Shown: in pieces, positions 36,423 through 47,253 of the stretch
Numbering within the stretch: the first letter of the stretch is position 1
Layout: every line of letters starts with the position of its first letter
Assembly (NCBI GenBank): GCA_001465935.1
Contig: LNKV01000004.1
Coordinates: 372,001-436,000, forward strand
Source of the DNA: Clarireedia homoeocarpa
Taxonomy: Eukaryota > Ascomycota > Leotiomycetes > Helotiales > Rutstroemiaceae
DNA length: 64,000 nt
Direction of reading: 5' to 3'
Program-made: the position numbers and the translations under genes
The notes under the pieces: generated by a model
Told to the model about the DNA's origin: nothing
The model's database searches: none
The model's input: the letters and a program-made list of their open reading frames with translations, nothing else

Positions 36423-38997
36423 ATGATAGATGGCGAGAGTTCATCGCCTTCTTATAGACTTTTTGACTTCACTCATCGAGATATCTCAGGCTCTCCAACA
36501 TTGACTCAACTCCGGACTTGACGGTATCACAATCTCGTATCTCTCAATGCTGAAGTTAATCGTGGTGGGTTACCCTGCTGAAAACAATCTAATGTGCGGC
36601 ACAGACAAAGCCATCAATCAGCATCTCTATGCCTCTATCAGCATCTCTTGATAGTTTGCCGAGATATGCTGATAGCGATATGAGTTAGCCGACCACGCGA
36701 GGAACATGCGTCGAAGAATAAAAGAGGGGAACCAGAAGTTGTAGACCGGGCCTTCTCTGATTCGTTTCCAGCCATGTCTTGAATCGTAAGACAGTATCCA
36801 CAATTTTGATATTGATGGTGAAGAAGACGCGATTCGAGCTACCCGGACAAGGGGAGCCTGTAGTAGCAATGAACTATTGCTCACAACCTTGATGCTTATT
36901 TTTAAATCCTTCTAGCGCCACGTGGAAACGACCAGGTTTGAGCTGTACTGAGTACACTACCGAAAAAAGTGCCTTGCAGCTTGCATGCGAGCCTCAAGCA
37001 CTTGGTAAACATACGCTGATGCCTAGCGCCGTGCCGAGCTCTTTGCTACGCTTGGCCACAGGTATTTCTCAGAATCATTAGAAAAATGAGGTGAGGTGTA
37101 AGCCTCTCTAGGAGCGTGACATGATGTGACTTTGAGTTTGAGTCCCACACGACCGTTGTGAACATAGTCCGGTACTCTTTCGGTCGTTATACAGTATTCA
37201 GCATCCACAATACTACTGTGAGTTGAGTATTATCAACCCCCACTCAACTTGTGAAATTTAACTGTGCTGATCGAAGATGAACGCAAGGTAGTTAGACCGG
37301 CCCAGCAGGAAGGATTCCATTCAATCGACGACGAAGCACCTACAAAAAGCGTGGTCCCCCACACGGATGCAGCAGAGGCCTCGTGGGCCGGGGAGATTCA
37401 CGTAATCGGAAATCCACTCATCACATCTCTTTACGACAAACGAGAAGCGAGAAACGAGATGAGGTGGAGGGGACAAAATGTCGTTCAGACAGTGATTTAC
37501 TGGCGAGAGCGTGTCTCCCACGTTTGATCCAACTCTGCGATCTTTCAAGGACATGGTATTGCATTGCCGAGAATCCCGTACCAACCTCCGTCGCATTCCT
37601 GCGATATGGAGATATGTTGAAGAATCCAAGTGCCATGGAAACAGCATATCGTAAGCACTATACGCTGAGTCGGTGTGATTGTAACGTTCAAGGCGATATA
37701 CGGTGACAATCCTAGTCAGCGTCGGCCAGGCAGTACGGAAATAAGCAGCGGAATCACGGAACCAGTACGCCGCGTCGTACCCTGAACGCCATAGACGTCC
37801 AGCCCTGTATGCCGTGGCGCGAGCTTTTACCAGGTTAGTTTGGCTTTAGAGATATCAAGCATTTTGACGTTTACCGGTCGGCATGTTCGCAAAATCATCG
37901 CAGACATGCACAGTAAGAATGGGCTTGGCTTAGATGCTGATAATTGGTCGCTTTACCTCCCCACTTCGCCGTATAAGCAAGCCGTCTATCTGTACAGCAC
38001 GTGTACCACGCCTACATCATACAGACAGACATTAGGCCCACCAGAAATCTGTGCCTACCGCCGAGCCAACTCTGGTGCCATCTAGAGTCGAGGCCCCTGA
38101 GGGCTGAGAAGTTGTGAGACATCTGCGCCAGCCTTATTTAACCGTAGATTCCATATATTGGCCCATAAATCCCGATCTCACTACTGACTTTCGATCGACA
38201 AAGTACTCAGAGCTTCTGCTCTGATTCTTTGCAATTGAACGCGTTGTGTGGAGTGAGTTGTTGTCCAAGATGCTCAAGTAAGTCGAAGAAGGCCTTTCTG
38301 ACCAAGGAATACAGGTATACAGGAAACACTAGCAACTAGCAAATAACGACTAGCAACTAGCGATGAAGGGGCAAAGCTCTCGCCGCGCAGACAGGTCTTT
38401 GGAAGAGCGAGCGCATGGCTAAACTCACATACTTTTGGCTTCATACGATTGAGTTCGATCATATTCTGCCTACCAAAGTAAGTCTTATTAAGAAGGTTCA
38501 GGGTATACCGTATAAGTACAAACCCGGTCAGAGCTGTCACAGAATAACCAAGTTGTCAACCCAGTAAAAAATGGGTCGTATCTAGACAAGAGGATCTAGA
38601 GAGTCACCGGTGTACACATAACACTAGCGCTAACCAATCGCCTCACGCGATCCCCACTTATTATCGCCTGTGTTATACAGGATACGAAGGATTTTAACTC
38701 TTATGGGAATATTTTGCAGTGAATTTGATGTATAATTGGTAATCGGGCTCAATCGGGCTCGACCAAGGATATTGGATGGATATTTCACACGATGGTGGGG
38801 TGACTGGCTGGAAGTTGGCTTGCTGCTTGGAACTTGGCATCCCACCCGTTCGCTAAAAAAGAAACATAATTGTCGCAGCCCGTGCACCTAGATGATAATA
38901 CCTTCCTTTGATCGTTTTTGGGAGTTGCTCGAACCACACCCAATTTCCTACATCTCCACTCATACAGAAAGTCTTTGGGTTTGCCAGTTTCTGAGAC

Positions 38998-39065
38998 AGC
39001 AACGGCAACGACAACGACGACAACGACAACAACGACAGCGACAACGACAACGACCACGGCAACGG
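38998..39065 (+). repeat. ACAACG/ACGACA trinucleotide-type repeat
   Basis: Interrupted (CAACGA)-type array about 190-250 bases before the Zn2Cys6 start codon, probably in its promoter or leader. Confidence 0.7.
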
Positions 39066-39248
39066 TTGAAACCTCCACCGCTCCAACCCTCCGTTTCCCC
39101 CTATTCACAACTGTCTCCTGACAAAGATAGCCGGATTTCAACATTATTCCCCCAACATCAGACGCTGTCGAAAGAACGAGTTCTCTGATCCCACATAACT
39201 GTAAGCACTGACTTCCCACCTCGCATTTCGCCACCCACAGTCGAAATC

Positions 39249-41570
39249 ATGTTCACTACATTCGTCAGCATGCCTTCGACGACTGTGTCGAGCGCCTCCG
39301 CTTCTCCGGAACCACCGCCTCGTCCAAGACCCCGCCAGAAACGAAGTCAAGTGGCCAAAGCGTGCGACTGGTGTCGGGTTCATCGAATCAAGTGTGATAA
39401 CGACCACCCGTGCAACAATTGCAAGAGTAGAGGCGGAAACTGTAGCAACAGCGGAGCGCTTAAGCTCGCAACCCTCCCTCATGCATATCGAGAAATTGAG
39501 CGTTTGAAGCAGAGAGTCCAGGAACTGGAAGCAGAGCTCAAGAAAGAACGTGAGAATGAGAAACCAATTCATCAGCTTCATACCCCTCCCAGCTCATCAC
39601 CACCAGCGAGGTTAAGTGATCGTGAATTCGATCTCAAGATTGATCCCGATCTCACGGATGGCCTAGCCAAAAGATTCTGGGAAGGAATTCATATCAGCAC
39701 AGCTCGTTCTCCGCAAAAGACGTGGTATGGATCATCTTCTCTGTACTATTTCATCGGACGCATCAACAACTTCTTGAGTTCTACTCTACACCCCGATCAT
39801 ACGACCCATCGGATGCTTCCCAATTCCGCGAGTAAGTTACTCGATGGTCCAACGACCCTATCTAGCGATGCAGACTCGCATAATGTGACTTCAGGAGAGG
39901 AATCATTACATGCTGGTGAATTCCTGACCCCAACGCAAGAAGAGTATTTCTTGGAGCTTTTCTGGCAATCCTATTATACTGCCTATCCAATTCTCGACGA
40001 AGGACAATTCAAGGAACATTACCACTCCTTATGGGCCGATTCAGACAAAGAACGAAAGCCTTCTGCGTTGGTCGATATTGTGATTGCTATATGCATGCAG
40101 TATGGCATGGCACTTTTGCCCGGCGTAGGACGTGGACTTAGTGCCGCTTCAAGAGCCGCTGTCATGACTAACGATGCCACGATTGCTGGAAGATGGCACT
40201 ACCGACGTTGCCAGACCCTCTTGGCTGGCGAGCTAGAAGCCCCAACAATATCCACACTTCAATGCCACATTCTTTGCTCTATCTATCTGTGCTGTGGATC
40301 CTTCCAAAACATGGCTGATAATGCATGCGCTCAGGCTGCTCGAACAGCATACATGCTTGGTCTTCATTTGGAACCTCCGGAGGACATGTCACGTCGTGAG
40401 AAGGAGATGCGCAAACGACTTTGGTGGACTTTGTACGTTTTGGAGAGCAAAATGAGTATGAAACTCGGTCGCCCATTCTTACTCCATGATGGCAACACAA
40501 CATGCGGTCTTCCTTCTGATGATCGTGAGATCGCTCTCATTTCCGGTTCCAGCTTTGCTCTATTGGGTGAAAATGTCACATGGTTGACATGGAGTCTTCA
40601 CAACGCCAAGCTTATTCTCGCAGCTCGGACAGCCTACACCGCATTCTATGACTGCAAAGCTCCTAGCATGGCCAATGTAGGAAACGGTCAGACCATTTGG
40701 GATGACCTTCAAACGCTTGGAGCGTATGCAGACTTGATGGCCCCTCACAGTGAGAGGATTGAAGAATGGTTGAGAGGTGTACCACAGACTCTCAAGACCA
40801 AACGTCTCAACGGCGGCGTTCCTTTCTCTACCGATAGATCACCTCTCGACATCGAACAGTTCGCTCCTCTCTGGCTGCAACGTCAAAGACTACTCCTGGA
40901 GTTGATGTACCATAATCTCTCCGCCAACCTCTTCCGCCAATTCATCATCTTCTCTCCCAACGGTCCACCTACCTCACTTTCAGATAGCAATGCCATGAAA
41001 TGTGCTGCTCATGCTATGGCATTAACACACATTATGCATCAAGTGCTTTCAGAAACATCGATCCTGGCCGGCTGGCACGAAGCCTTCCAATGGCAATGGA
41101 ACTCAGCCATGACTCTTGTCGGCTTCGTCCTCGCCTACCCACAAGGTACCTCGACGCCCGCAGCTCGAGACGCAATAAACATCTCAATTGCTGTTTTCGA
41201 GAACTTTGGAAATAGTTTCGCACAAGCTGCTAGTGCTGCAAATATCATGCGAGATCTCAGTGCCAAGGTTGACTACCGCATTCAGCAAAGCATGGGACGA
41301 CTGACCCTTACCCATAACAACCTCAAGCAACAAAGTCATCATGAAGAGCTGCATATTGTTACCACTGGTATGGATTCAGGTTATGAGAGTCTTGTCGATA
41401 GCAACTTCAGCTCTGTCCCCTCGGATGCCTCCTTGAGTTTCGATGATGAAGCTGCCCAGGAGATGCAAGCAGTGTTGGCACAGTCAATTGATATGACGTT
41501 TGATGTGGATACATACAATGATTTTGACATGCTATGGTCAAATATGGGTGGGAACTTCATCGAATGCTGA
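39249..41570 (+). CDS. Zn2Cys6 transcription factor with fungal-specific TF domain
   Basis: Nuclear regulator, intronless, 773 residues. The zinc cluster has perfect spacing: Cys39, 42, 49, 55, 58 and 65 in ACDWCRVHRIKCDNDHPC then NNCKSRGGNC. It is preceded by a basic stretch (RPRPRQKRSQVAK) and followed by a leucine-type coiled coil for dimerisation at about 80-105 (IERLKQRVQELEAELKKE). The fungal-specific TF domain (PF04082) runs from about 225 (EYFLELFWQSYYTAYPILDE) and includes RRLWWTLY-like sequence (MRKRLWWTLYVLESKMS). An acidic tail at the end may activate. ATG at 39270 is an alternative start. It lies between the GMC and alcohol dehydrogenase genes, so it is a candidate pathway regulator, but Zn2Cys6 proteins are numerous and the link is inference. 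Confidence 0.93.
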   Translation: MFTTFVSMPSTTVSSASASPEPPPRPRPRQKRSQVAKACDWCRVHRIKCDNDHPCNNCKSRGGNCSNSGALKLATLPHAYREIERLKQRVQELEAELKKERENEKPIHQLHTPPSSSPPARLSDREFDLKIDPDLTDGLAKRFWEGIHISTARSPQKTWYGSSSLYYFIGRINNFLSSTLHPDHTTHRMLPNSASKLLDGPTTLSSDADSHNVTSGEESLHAGEFLTPTQEEYFLELFWQSYYTAYPILDEGQFKEHYHSLWADSDKERKPSALVDIVIAICMQYGMALLPGVGRGLSAASRAAVMTNDATIAGRWHYRRCQTLLAGELEAPTISTLQCHILCSIYLCCGSFQNMADNACAQAARTAYMLGLHLEPPEDMSRREKEMRKRLWWTLYVLESKMSMKLGRPFLLHDGNTTCGLPSDDREIALISGSSFALLGENVTWLTWSLHNAKLILAARTAYTAFYDCKAPSMANVGNGQTIWDDLQTLGAYADLMAPHSERIEEWLRGVPQTLKTKRLNGGVPFSTDRSPLDIEQFAPLWLQRQRLLLELMYHNLSANLFRQFIIFSPNGPPTSLSDSNAMKCAAHAMALTHIMHQVLSETSILAGWHEAFQWQWNSAMTLVGFVLAYPQGTSTPAARDAINISIAVFENFGNSFAQAASAANIMRDLSAKVDYRIQQSMGRLTLTHNNLKQQSHHEELHIVTTGMDSGYESLVDSNFSSVPSDASLSFDDEAAQEMQAVLAQSIDMTFDVDTYNDFDMLWSNMGGNFIEC

Positions 41571-43357
41571 AATGTTGTTTGATACATTAGTGGAAATCTA
41601 TTCGGGTGGGAGATGGCTCTGATGGGATGGACGGGCCTCCCTTTCTTTCTTCCTTCCTTCGAGTTTATGTCTTAAATTTTTGGTTCTTGGTTTATCGGTA
41701 CTGGGTTTATGGGATCAACATGACAATCGGATACATTGTCAATGAGGACACAATAACGATATGGTATTTCGGTATGTACAGCTTGACATGATTGCACATC
41801 GTCTTCAAGAAGACGGTTACTAGTTGCTCGTAATCTTACTAACGTCATGTTAGTTTGCGTCCTGAATAGCTAGTTTGGCAGAGAAATAAATGAAATTTAC
41901 TCACAGAAATCTCGAGACGATGTGTGATTCCATTGTGGTACTTGCTCCTGCTCTGAAAATTGTCGATTGGGTGATAGCCTCCAAATGTATTCATGGAGCT
42001 CCGGTGTAGTATTTGTACGGCGACACACGTCTATACATAATAAATCAAATTGATCTGCCTTTGCAAAATGACAATTATATAAATTTCCAAACTGTTTACT
42101 AAATATTGGGGATCGATTTGTGTCATGCTACCACCCAACCCCGCTATCACTCTTCCAACACGAACACACCTTCACCTCCTATTCATTGCTACATCATCAA
42201 CATGTAAACACCTCCTGAAGACCCCAAGCTGTTGTTTGTGCCACCGTATTCATCAAGTGAGTATGCAGGAGAGCGAATTCTGCCAACATTGAGCAAATCC
42301 TACATCGCATGATACCGAAAACACTCAAATCCCCGTCGGCGTTACCATATTGATGGGATGGATCAAGCCAATTACTTGGAACAGAGTCTTGCACAAGGAC
42401 CCATATCCCTCCTCTCCTAGAACATCTGATTGGAGAACTATCGACTTCGACTCAAGTATAGAACTAGCCAATCGAGAAAGCAGCTCCGAATCCACCTCAG
42501 CCTGACCGGCTTTTCCGAATTCGAATTTTTTATGTAAGGTACCTGTACGTATGTGGCTGCACCGAAAGGAGAAACCGGAGAGGAAGCCATAACGATAAAG
42601 GTCGGCAAGCCCTGTAAAAATGGAGAGGTGGTCTGTTGGTTAACTACTTGGCTAGATAAGTAACCCTGTCTTAATTAACCCTGTCTGACCGACCGTGTAA
42701 CGCCCCTCCAGGCTACCCTGCAAAACGTCATGCAAGAGTGGTATGCGCGCTTGATACCGAAAAACTTCTCGGAGCATTGACAAGGACCTGATCCATCCGA
42801 CGGCTAGATAGTAAAGTGAATGGTGTGGTTATACAACATCTAATTCACCAATACACTGTAATCTATCAGCGGATCTCCAACAAATGGGGTGTCAGCCTCA
42901 GTGGAACAACTAATCAATACTCTCTCCGTATTCTCCTTCTGCTCACCAACGTTTGGATCGGTGATGCACTGCAGACACCACTTATCGTACCCTTGACCGA
43001 TCGAATTTTTGTCGACTATAATAAGACAGGGCGGGGGGAACCTGCTGTCAGAAATTGTCTTGCTCATCCATACTCCTTTCCTCTTCTTCTTCCCTAGCTA
43101 CCAAACTCTCAATATCACCTGGACTCCAAATAGAGTTTTCTGAACCTAGATACTTCAACTTCAAGCTTAGGTCGCTGTTAGTCTCAAAAGCCAAATACTA
43201 CGTCGAGTCTTGTCTTAGCTCTTCACCAATCCCCTCCTTACACTTATCAACTCTCAAGAGGCAAAACCTACATTTTTGTAAATTCACTACTTGCTCAGTA
43301 CTACCTAACCACTACATCGACTTCGCAACCTAGACCCATACCTCCCCTACCGTCATC
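41571..43357. other. 1.8-kb intergenic region upstream of the ADH gene
   Basis: 3' flank of the Zn2Cys6 gene and promoter of the ADH gene. The last 300 bases are CT-rich leader. CCCTGTCTTAATTAA/CCCTGTCTGACC form a short repeat near 42664-42695. No gene recognised. Confidence 0.5.
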
Positions 43358-44477
43358 ATGCCTACCTTCACCGTCTTCAAGGGCCAAGCAAATGGCTTCC
43401 CCAAGCAAAGCACCACTACCAAGCCAGACAAGCTTGAAGGCGACAGTGTCTTGGTAAAGATCACAGCATCTGGTCTTTGTGGCACCGGTGAGTTCCGAAA
43501 AATCAATCTTTTTGCAAAGAATGTAACAGCTAACTGGTGGTTACCACAGATCTCCACTACGTATGTCCCTAACTCTCCACCCCCATAGCCTTTCCACGTT
43601 ATCATCTTACTAACTCCTCAAACAGAAAGGAGCCGACATGGTTCTAGGTCACGAGGGAGTTGGTGTTGTCGAATCTGTCGGCCCCGCTGTCAAGACCCTC
43701 AAAGTGGGTGACCGCGTCGGCTGGGGTTACGAGCACGACAGCTGCGGGCACTGCATGCAATGTCTCACTGGCAACGAAACATACTGCCCCGAGCGCGCCC
43801 TCTACGGAACCGCCAACACTGACCAAGGTTCATTTGCCTCGCATGCCATCTGGCGCGAATCGTACCTTTTCGCCACCCCAGACTCTATCTCTGATGAAGC
43901 GGCGGCTCCTCTCCAGTGTGGTGGCGCCACTACCTTCACTGCGTTGCACGGAGTTAAGCCGACCGATGTAGTTGGTATCCTGGGTGTTGGTGGATTGGGA
44001 CATCTGGCTATCCAGTTCGCGGCAAAGATGGGATGCCGTGTAGTTGTGTTGTCCAGCACGGATCGGAAGAAGGACGAGGCTACGCGTCTCGGCGCCCACG
44101 AGTTCATCGCCACGAAAGGCGCCAAGGAACTCAAGGTCACTCTCCCTTTGAGTCGTCTCATCGTCACCGCCGCCGTTCAACCCGACTGGGACTTAATTCT
44201 CCCCATCATGGCCCCTAAATCCGTCATCTACCCATTGACCGTCTCTAACAAGAACTTCGAGATCCCATATATGCCATTGATTCTTAACGGTATTGGGGTC
44301 CAGGGTTCGCTTGTGGCTCCTAGACATCTGCATCGTCAGATGTTGGAGTTTGCCGCGCTTCATGACATCAAGCCAATCGTGGAGAAGTTCCCAATGACCG
44401 AGGAGGGTATCAAGACGGCGATGGAGAAGTTGGATGCTGGAAACGTTTACTACCGGGCTGTTTTGATGGCGCAGTAA
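43358..44477 (+). CDS. Zinc-dependent alcohol dehydrogenase (CAD/MDR type)
   Basis: Interconverts alcohols and aldehydes with NAD(P)H. Exons 43358-43487, 43550-43560 (only 11 bases) and 43626-44477; 330 residues. Splicing the 11-base exon gives GLCGTDLHYKGADMVLGHEG, which restores the MDR catalytic-zinc region: Cys in GLCGTD, His in DLHY, and GHE. Without it the conserved DLHY is lost. Structural zinc ligands are in CGHCMQCLTGNETYC. The cofactor motif GILGVGGLGHLAIQFA sits at about residue 160; the following LSSTDRKKDE suggests NADPH preference. C-terminal half is normal for the family. Cytosolic by lack of signals. It is the right-hand member of the oxidoreductase run and could act on an aldehyde from an A-T-R enzyme, but an ordinary housekeeping or detoxification role is equally possible. 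Confidence 0.9.
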
Positions 44478-44628
44478 GTGAGGAGTTTTTTTGAAGGAGG
44501 AGTCTTCATAATTGGGTGTGTGATGAGGAGGCGTTGTTCGGCGGAGTGACTATGACTGTATAAAATTGGAAGTTTTTTTTAGCTTCCACACGTTTTTCCC
44601 TTTCTGCTCAGCGGTAGAATTACGTACA

Positions 44629-44888
44629 ATGAAACATGGTTCTTTATCACTTGGACTTCTACCATCGTCACCGTTACCAGTGCATTTGATAAATCTCAAC
44701 TAACATTTTCTTTTTTTTCCATCAGAGCTATCACGAAAATCCCTCAAGCAGTCAGGTCCGCGTCGTCTTCGTCATCTACTCTTATCAAACGTTCCGTATA
44801 CAAGTCATGGATCAGGAAACTCTTGCAATCTTGCTCCCCTAAGAGCGGGAAGAAGTCAGGTGAGAAAAAGGCAAATGAAAAGAAGTAG
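44629..44888 (+). CDS. Possible small basic protein, doubtful
   Basis: A strong polypyrimidine tract and acceptor at 44725 precede a 54-codon open stretch rich in Ser, Lys and Arg (ITKIPQAVRSASSSS, ending KKSGEKKANEKK, stop 44888). An upstream ATG at 44629 could join it with a donor near 44673, giving about 70 residues (MKHGSLSLGLLPSSP start). No domain is recognised. It may equally be the 3' untranslated region of the ADH gene. Confidence 0.22.
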
Positions 44889-46703
44889 ATTCTTGCCGCG
44901 TCTTACTTGGAGGATTGGACTGGCTGTTAGCTAGCTATGGAGGGTTGGATTAACTAACTCGTCGGGAGCATTTACATGTCATATGTTTTGAAGTTTGAAA
45001 TACCCCCTTTCTTTGATTGTCCCAGATATATTCTTGTAGTACTTGGTTCTTTCTGATATTCTTAATGGAGAAGGGTAATATGGTGGCTAGATAAGAGGAG
45101 GAGAAGGCGGATAGAGGTGTAGGTGTAGCTAATAGGTATTAGATACTGGGTATTCAGGCAACAGAGTATATATCATTGACATCGACTTCACCTCCACTGG
45201 ACTCATAAGTGATGTCTGGTCTTCCTGAAACTTCCCAGCAGCGACACCCCAAGGAGCCAATGCAAAAATCTGATTACTCTTCAACCCTCCCATCTCCCAA
45301 CCCATGTAGTGCTGATGCTAAGACGGCGTTTAGGTGATTACTACATAAGATGTGTAATAATCGCCGACGAACACAAGTTTTTCTCTCAAATAACAAGACA
45401 ATCAAGATGCCTCAGAAATGAGCCTGTCAGCTTGACGTCCATCTAGACATGCAACGGCCTAAACAGCGGGAGGTGTTCGCGTGACTGTTTGTATTTTCTG
45501 ACCGGACTTTGTGGTCGGGCATGGAAGCTGGCAGTAAATAATCACAAATGTAACGTATTTGTGGAATACTTGATGAACATGTAAATCCATCAGCCATAAT
45601 CCTCGTATATTCATTCTACTGGTGTTGAGGTATACATGATTAAAAATCCAAACACCGTATAGCTCTTTGAATTGTAGAAGGGGGCGAAGAGGTGACATAT
45701 AAGAGTCTTCATAGGACTGAGGGAGGACTAATCTTGCTAAGTGAATGTGATGGTCAACTCACTTCAAACAGCACCTGCGCATCTCACTATCGTTGATTGT
45801 GATGATAGGATAGCAGGTGGCGGACCAGGAAACACACTCCTCAACCTACTTTTATGCTCCCAGCTTTCCAATCCGATATCAATAGAGATCGGTTTGTTCG
45901 GTCAGACCCTACAGAAGCCTCCCGCAGACCGAATCCCTTTGCAAACCCATACAATACGCCTCCTTCTTCTGGTGTGATGAGCTACATATCATCGATGCCT
46001 TCATCATTCACCGCACCGATATAATTATAATCAGGATAACAAGAAATCACCTTTACGAGACTCAAGAAGTTGCGCAGCTAACAGACTGTGCGCAAAGCTT
46101 TAGCGCTTTCAGTTGTCCTGCACCAGAAGATCCCCCTCGATCTCATGGACAGAGACTGCTTTTAATCGCTGGAACCCGTGGACTTTGACTTTGAGCCACG
46201 TTCAAGAACTCCACCATTCCACTTGAACAATTCCTTCACCATCTCCATCGTCTATGTCTCCAAACACAACTCACATGGGCTATACCTGTTGTATTAAGTA
46301 AGTGGCACTGCGATTTTCTCTCCACAACATAGCATAGCATTCCGCGCGCGTCTCGATTACGACGGTGAGTTTCAATCCAAGTCCATATCTCCACGAGCCA
46401 AGCCATTCTGATACCAGCACACCTTACTGACCATGAAAATAAATAACACCGAGGAACGCAACCCACCGAGACCCGGTATTTCATTCCAAGTGTCAGAATG
46501 GGTCGATCTAACCAGCTCAACGACGCTCTTCGAGAACGAACGCCCCCCCTAACGCGACTCGACTCGCATCGTACATATTCATACATTTCTCCCCTCCGTA
46601 TTTGAACTGAAACCTCTATCGCACAACCAGTCTTGATATACTCTAGTCCCGGTCAATCAAAAGCTCGTAAAGCATACAGCCAGTCCCCGTGCACCCGTTG
46701 CAT

Positions 46704-46738
46704 CCCATCCCATCCCATCCCATCCCATCCCATCCCAA
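46704..46738 (+). repeat. CCCAT pentamer microsatellite
   Basis: About seven uninterrupted copies of CATCC/CCCAT. Confidence 0.9.
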
Positions 46739-46840
46739 AACGCAAGCCAGAATGCCGCACCGCCGCCGCCACATCCCGGAAACAACCCGCAGGAAGTGGA
46801 AGGAAAATTGGGAAAGTGAGCAGCGAGTAAAGATACACAT

Positions 46841-46867
46841 ACCTACCTACCTACCTACCTACCTACC
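46841..46867 (+). repeat. CTAC tetramer microsatellite
   Basis: About six copies of ACCT/CTAC, 100 bases beyond the CCCAT array. Confidence 0.9.
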
Positions 46868-47253
46868 CATTGATGGGCCTGATTATACTCTGCTCTTCCC
46901 AGATACTGGGGGGGAGGGCGTCTCCAGAACCAGCGGTGTGGTAAACCATTACATTACATGGGAAAGAGGTCAAAGAGAAGCTGGACTGTCGAAATAGCCA
47001 TTTGTCGGTTTTGCGAACAGGAGAAACAAAACCTTGTAAGATTCTAGACCTGGCATAAAAAGTCAAGATATGAGTAGAATCCGTGTGTTACAAATCACCA
47101 CATACCGCACAGCATTAACCTCAAGATACCCCCCGCACCTCATACAAACAAAAGCAATGTGATATTTAGCTATAGCTACCTGATCTCAGCTAATTCCCAA
47201 TCAGTATATAAACAGCCCCATACCCATGCCTCGAATCCAGATTACATCCCAAT

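Larger units (their letters stand above)
36312..39248. other. 2.9-kb divergent region between GMC and Zn2Cys6 genes
   Basis: Both flanking genes start here in opposite directions. A TATAAG element (minus, 36451-36456) and a GGATGA tandem repeat (about 36373-36422) belong to the GMC leader. GTACTGAGTAC (36945-36955) is an inverted repeat of the AGTAC type. CTAGCAACTAG repeats are at about 38330-38362 and an ACAACG-rich repeat at 38998-39065. Frames near 37264-37706 look partly protein-like but match nothing I recognise. Confidence 0.5.
44478..47253. other. 2.8-kb intergenic region
   Basis: No well-supported gene apart from a doubtful small one near 44629-44888. It contains a CCCAT pentamer array and a CTAC tetramer array near the right end. 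Frames at 45741-45977 (plus) and 46586-46236 (minus) match nothing. Confidence 0.45.

Noticed and set aside
37264..37706. Overlapping frames on both strands in the GMC/Zn2Cys6 intergenic region
   Set aside because: Some hydrophilic, protein-like runs, but no recognisable domain and no consistent exon model.
46236..46586. 116-codon minus-strand frame near the CCCAT array
   Set aside because: Arg/Trp-rich chance frame, no start context or family match.
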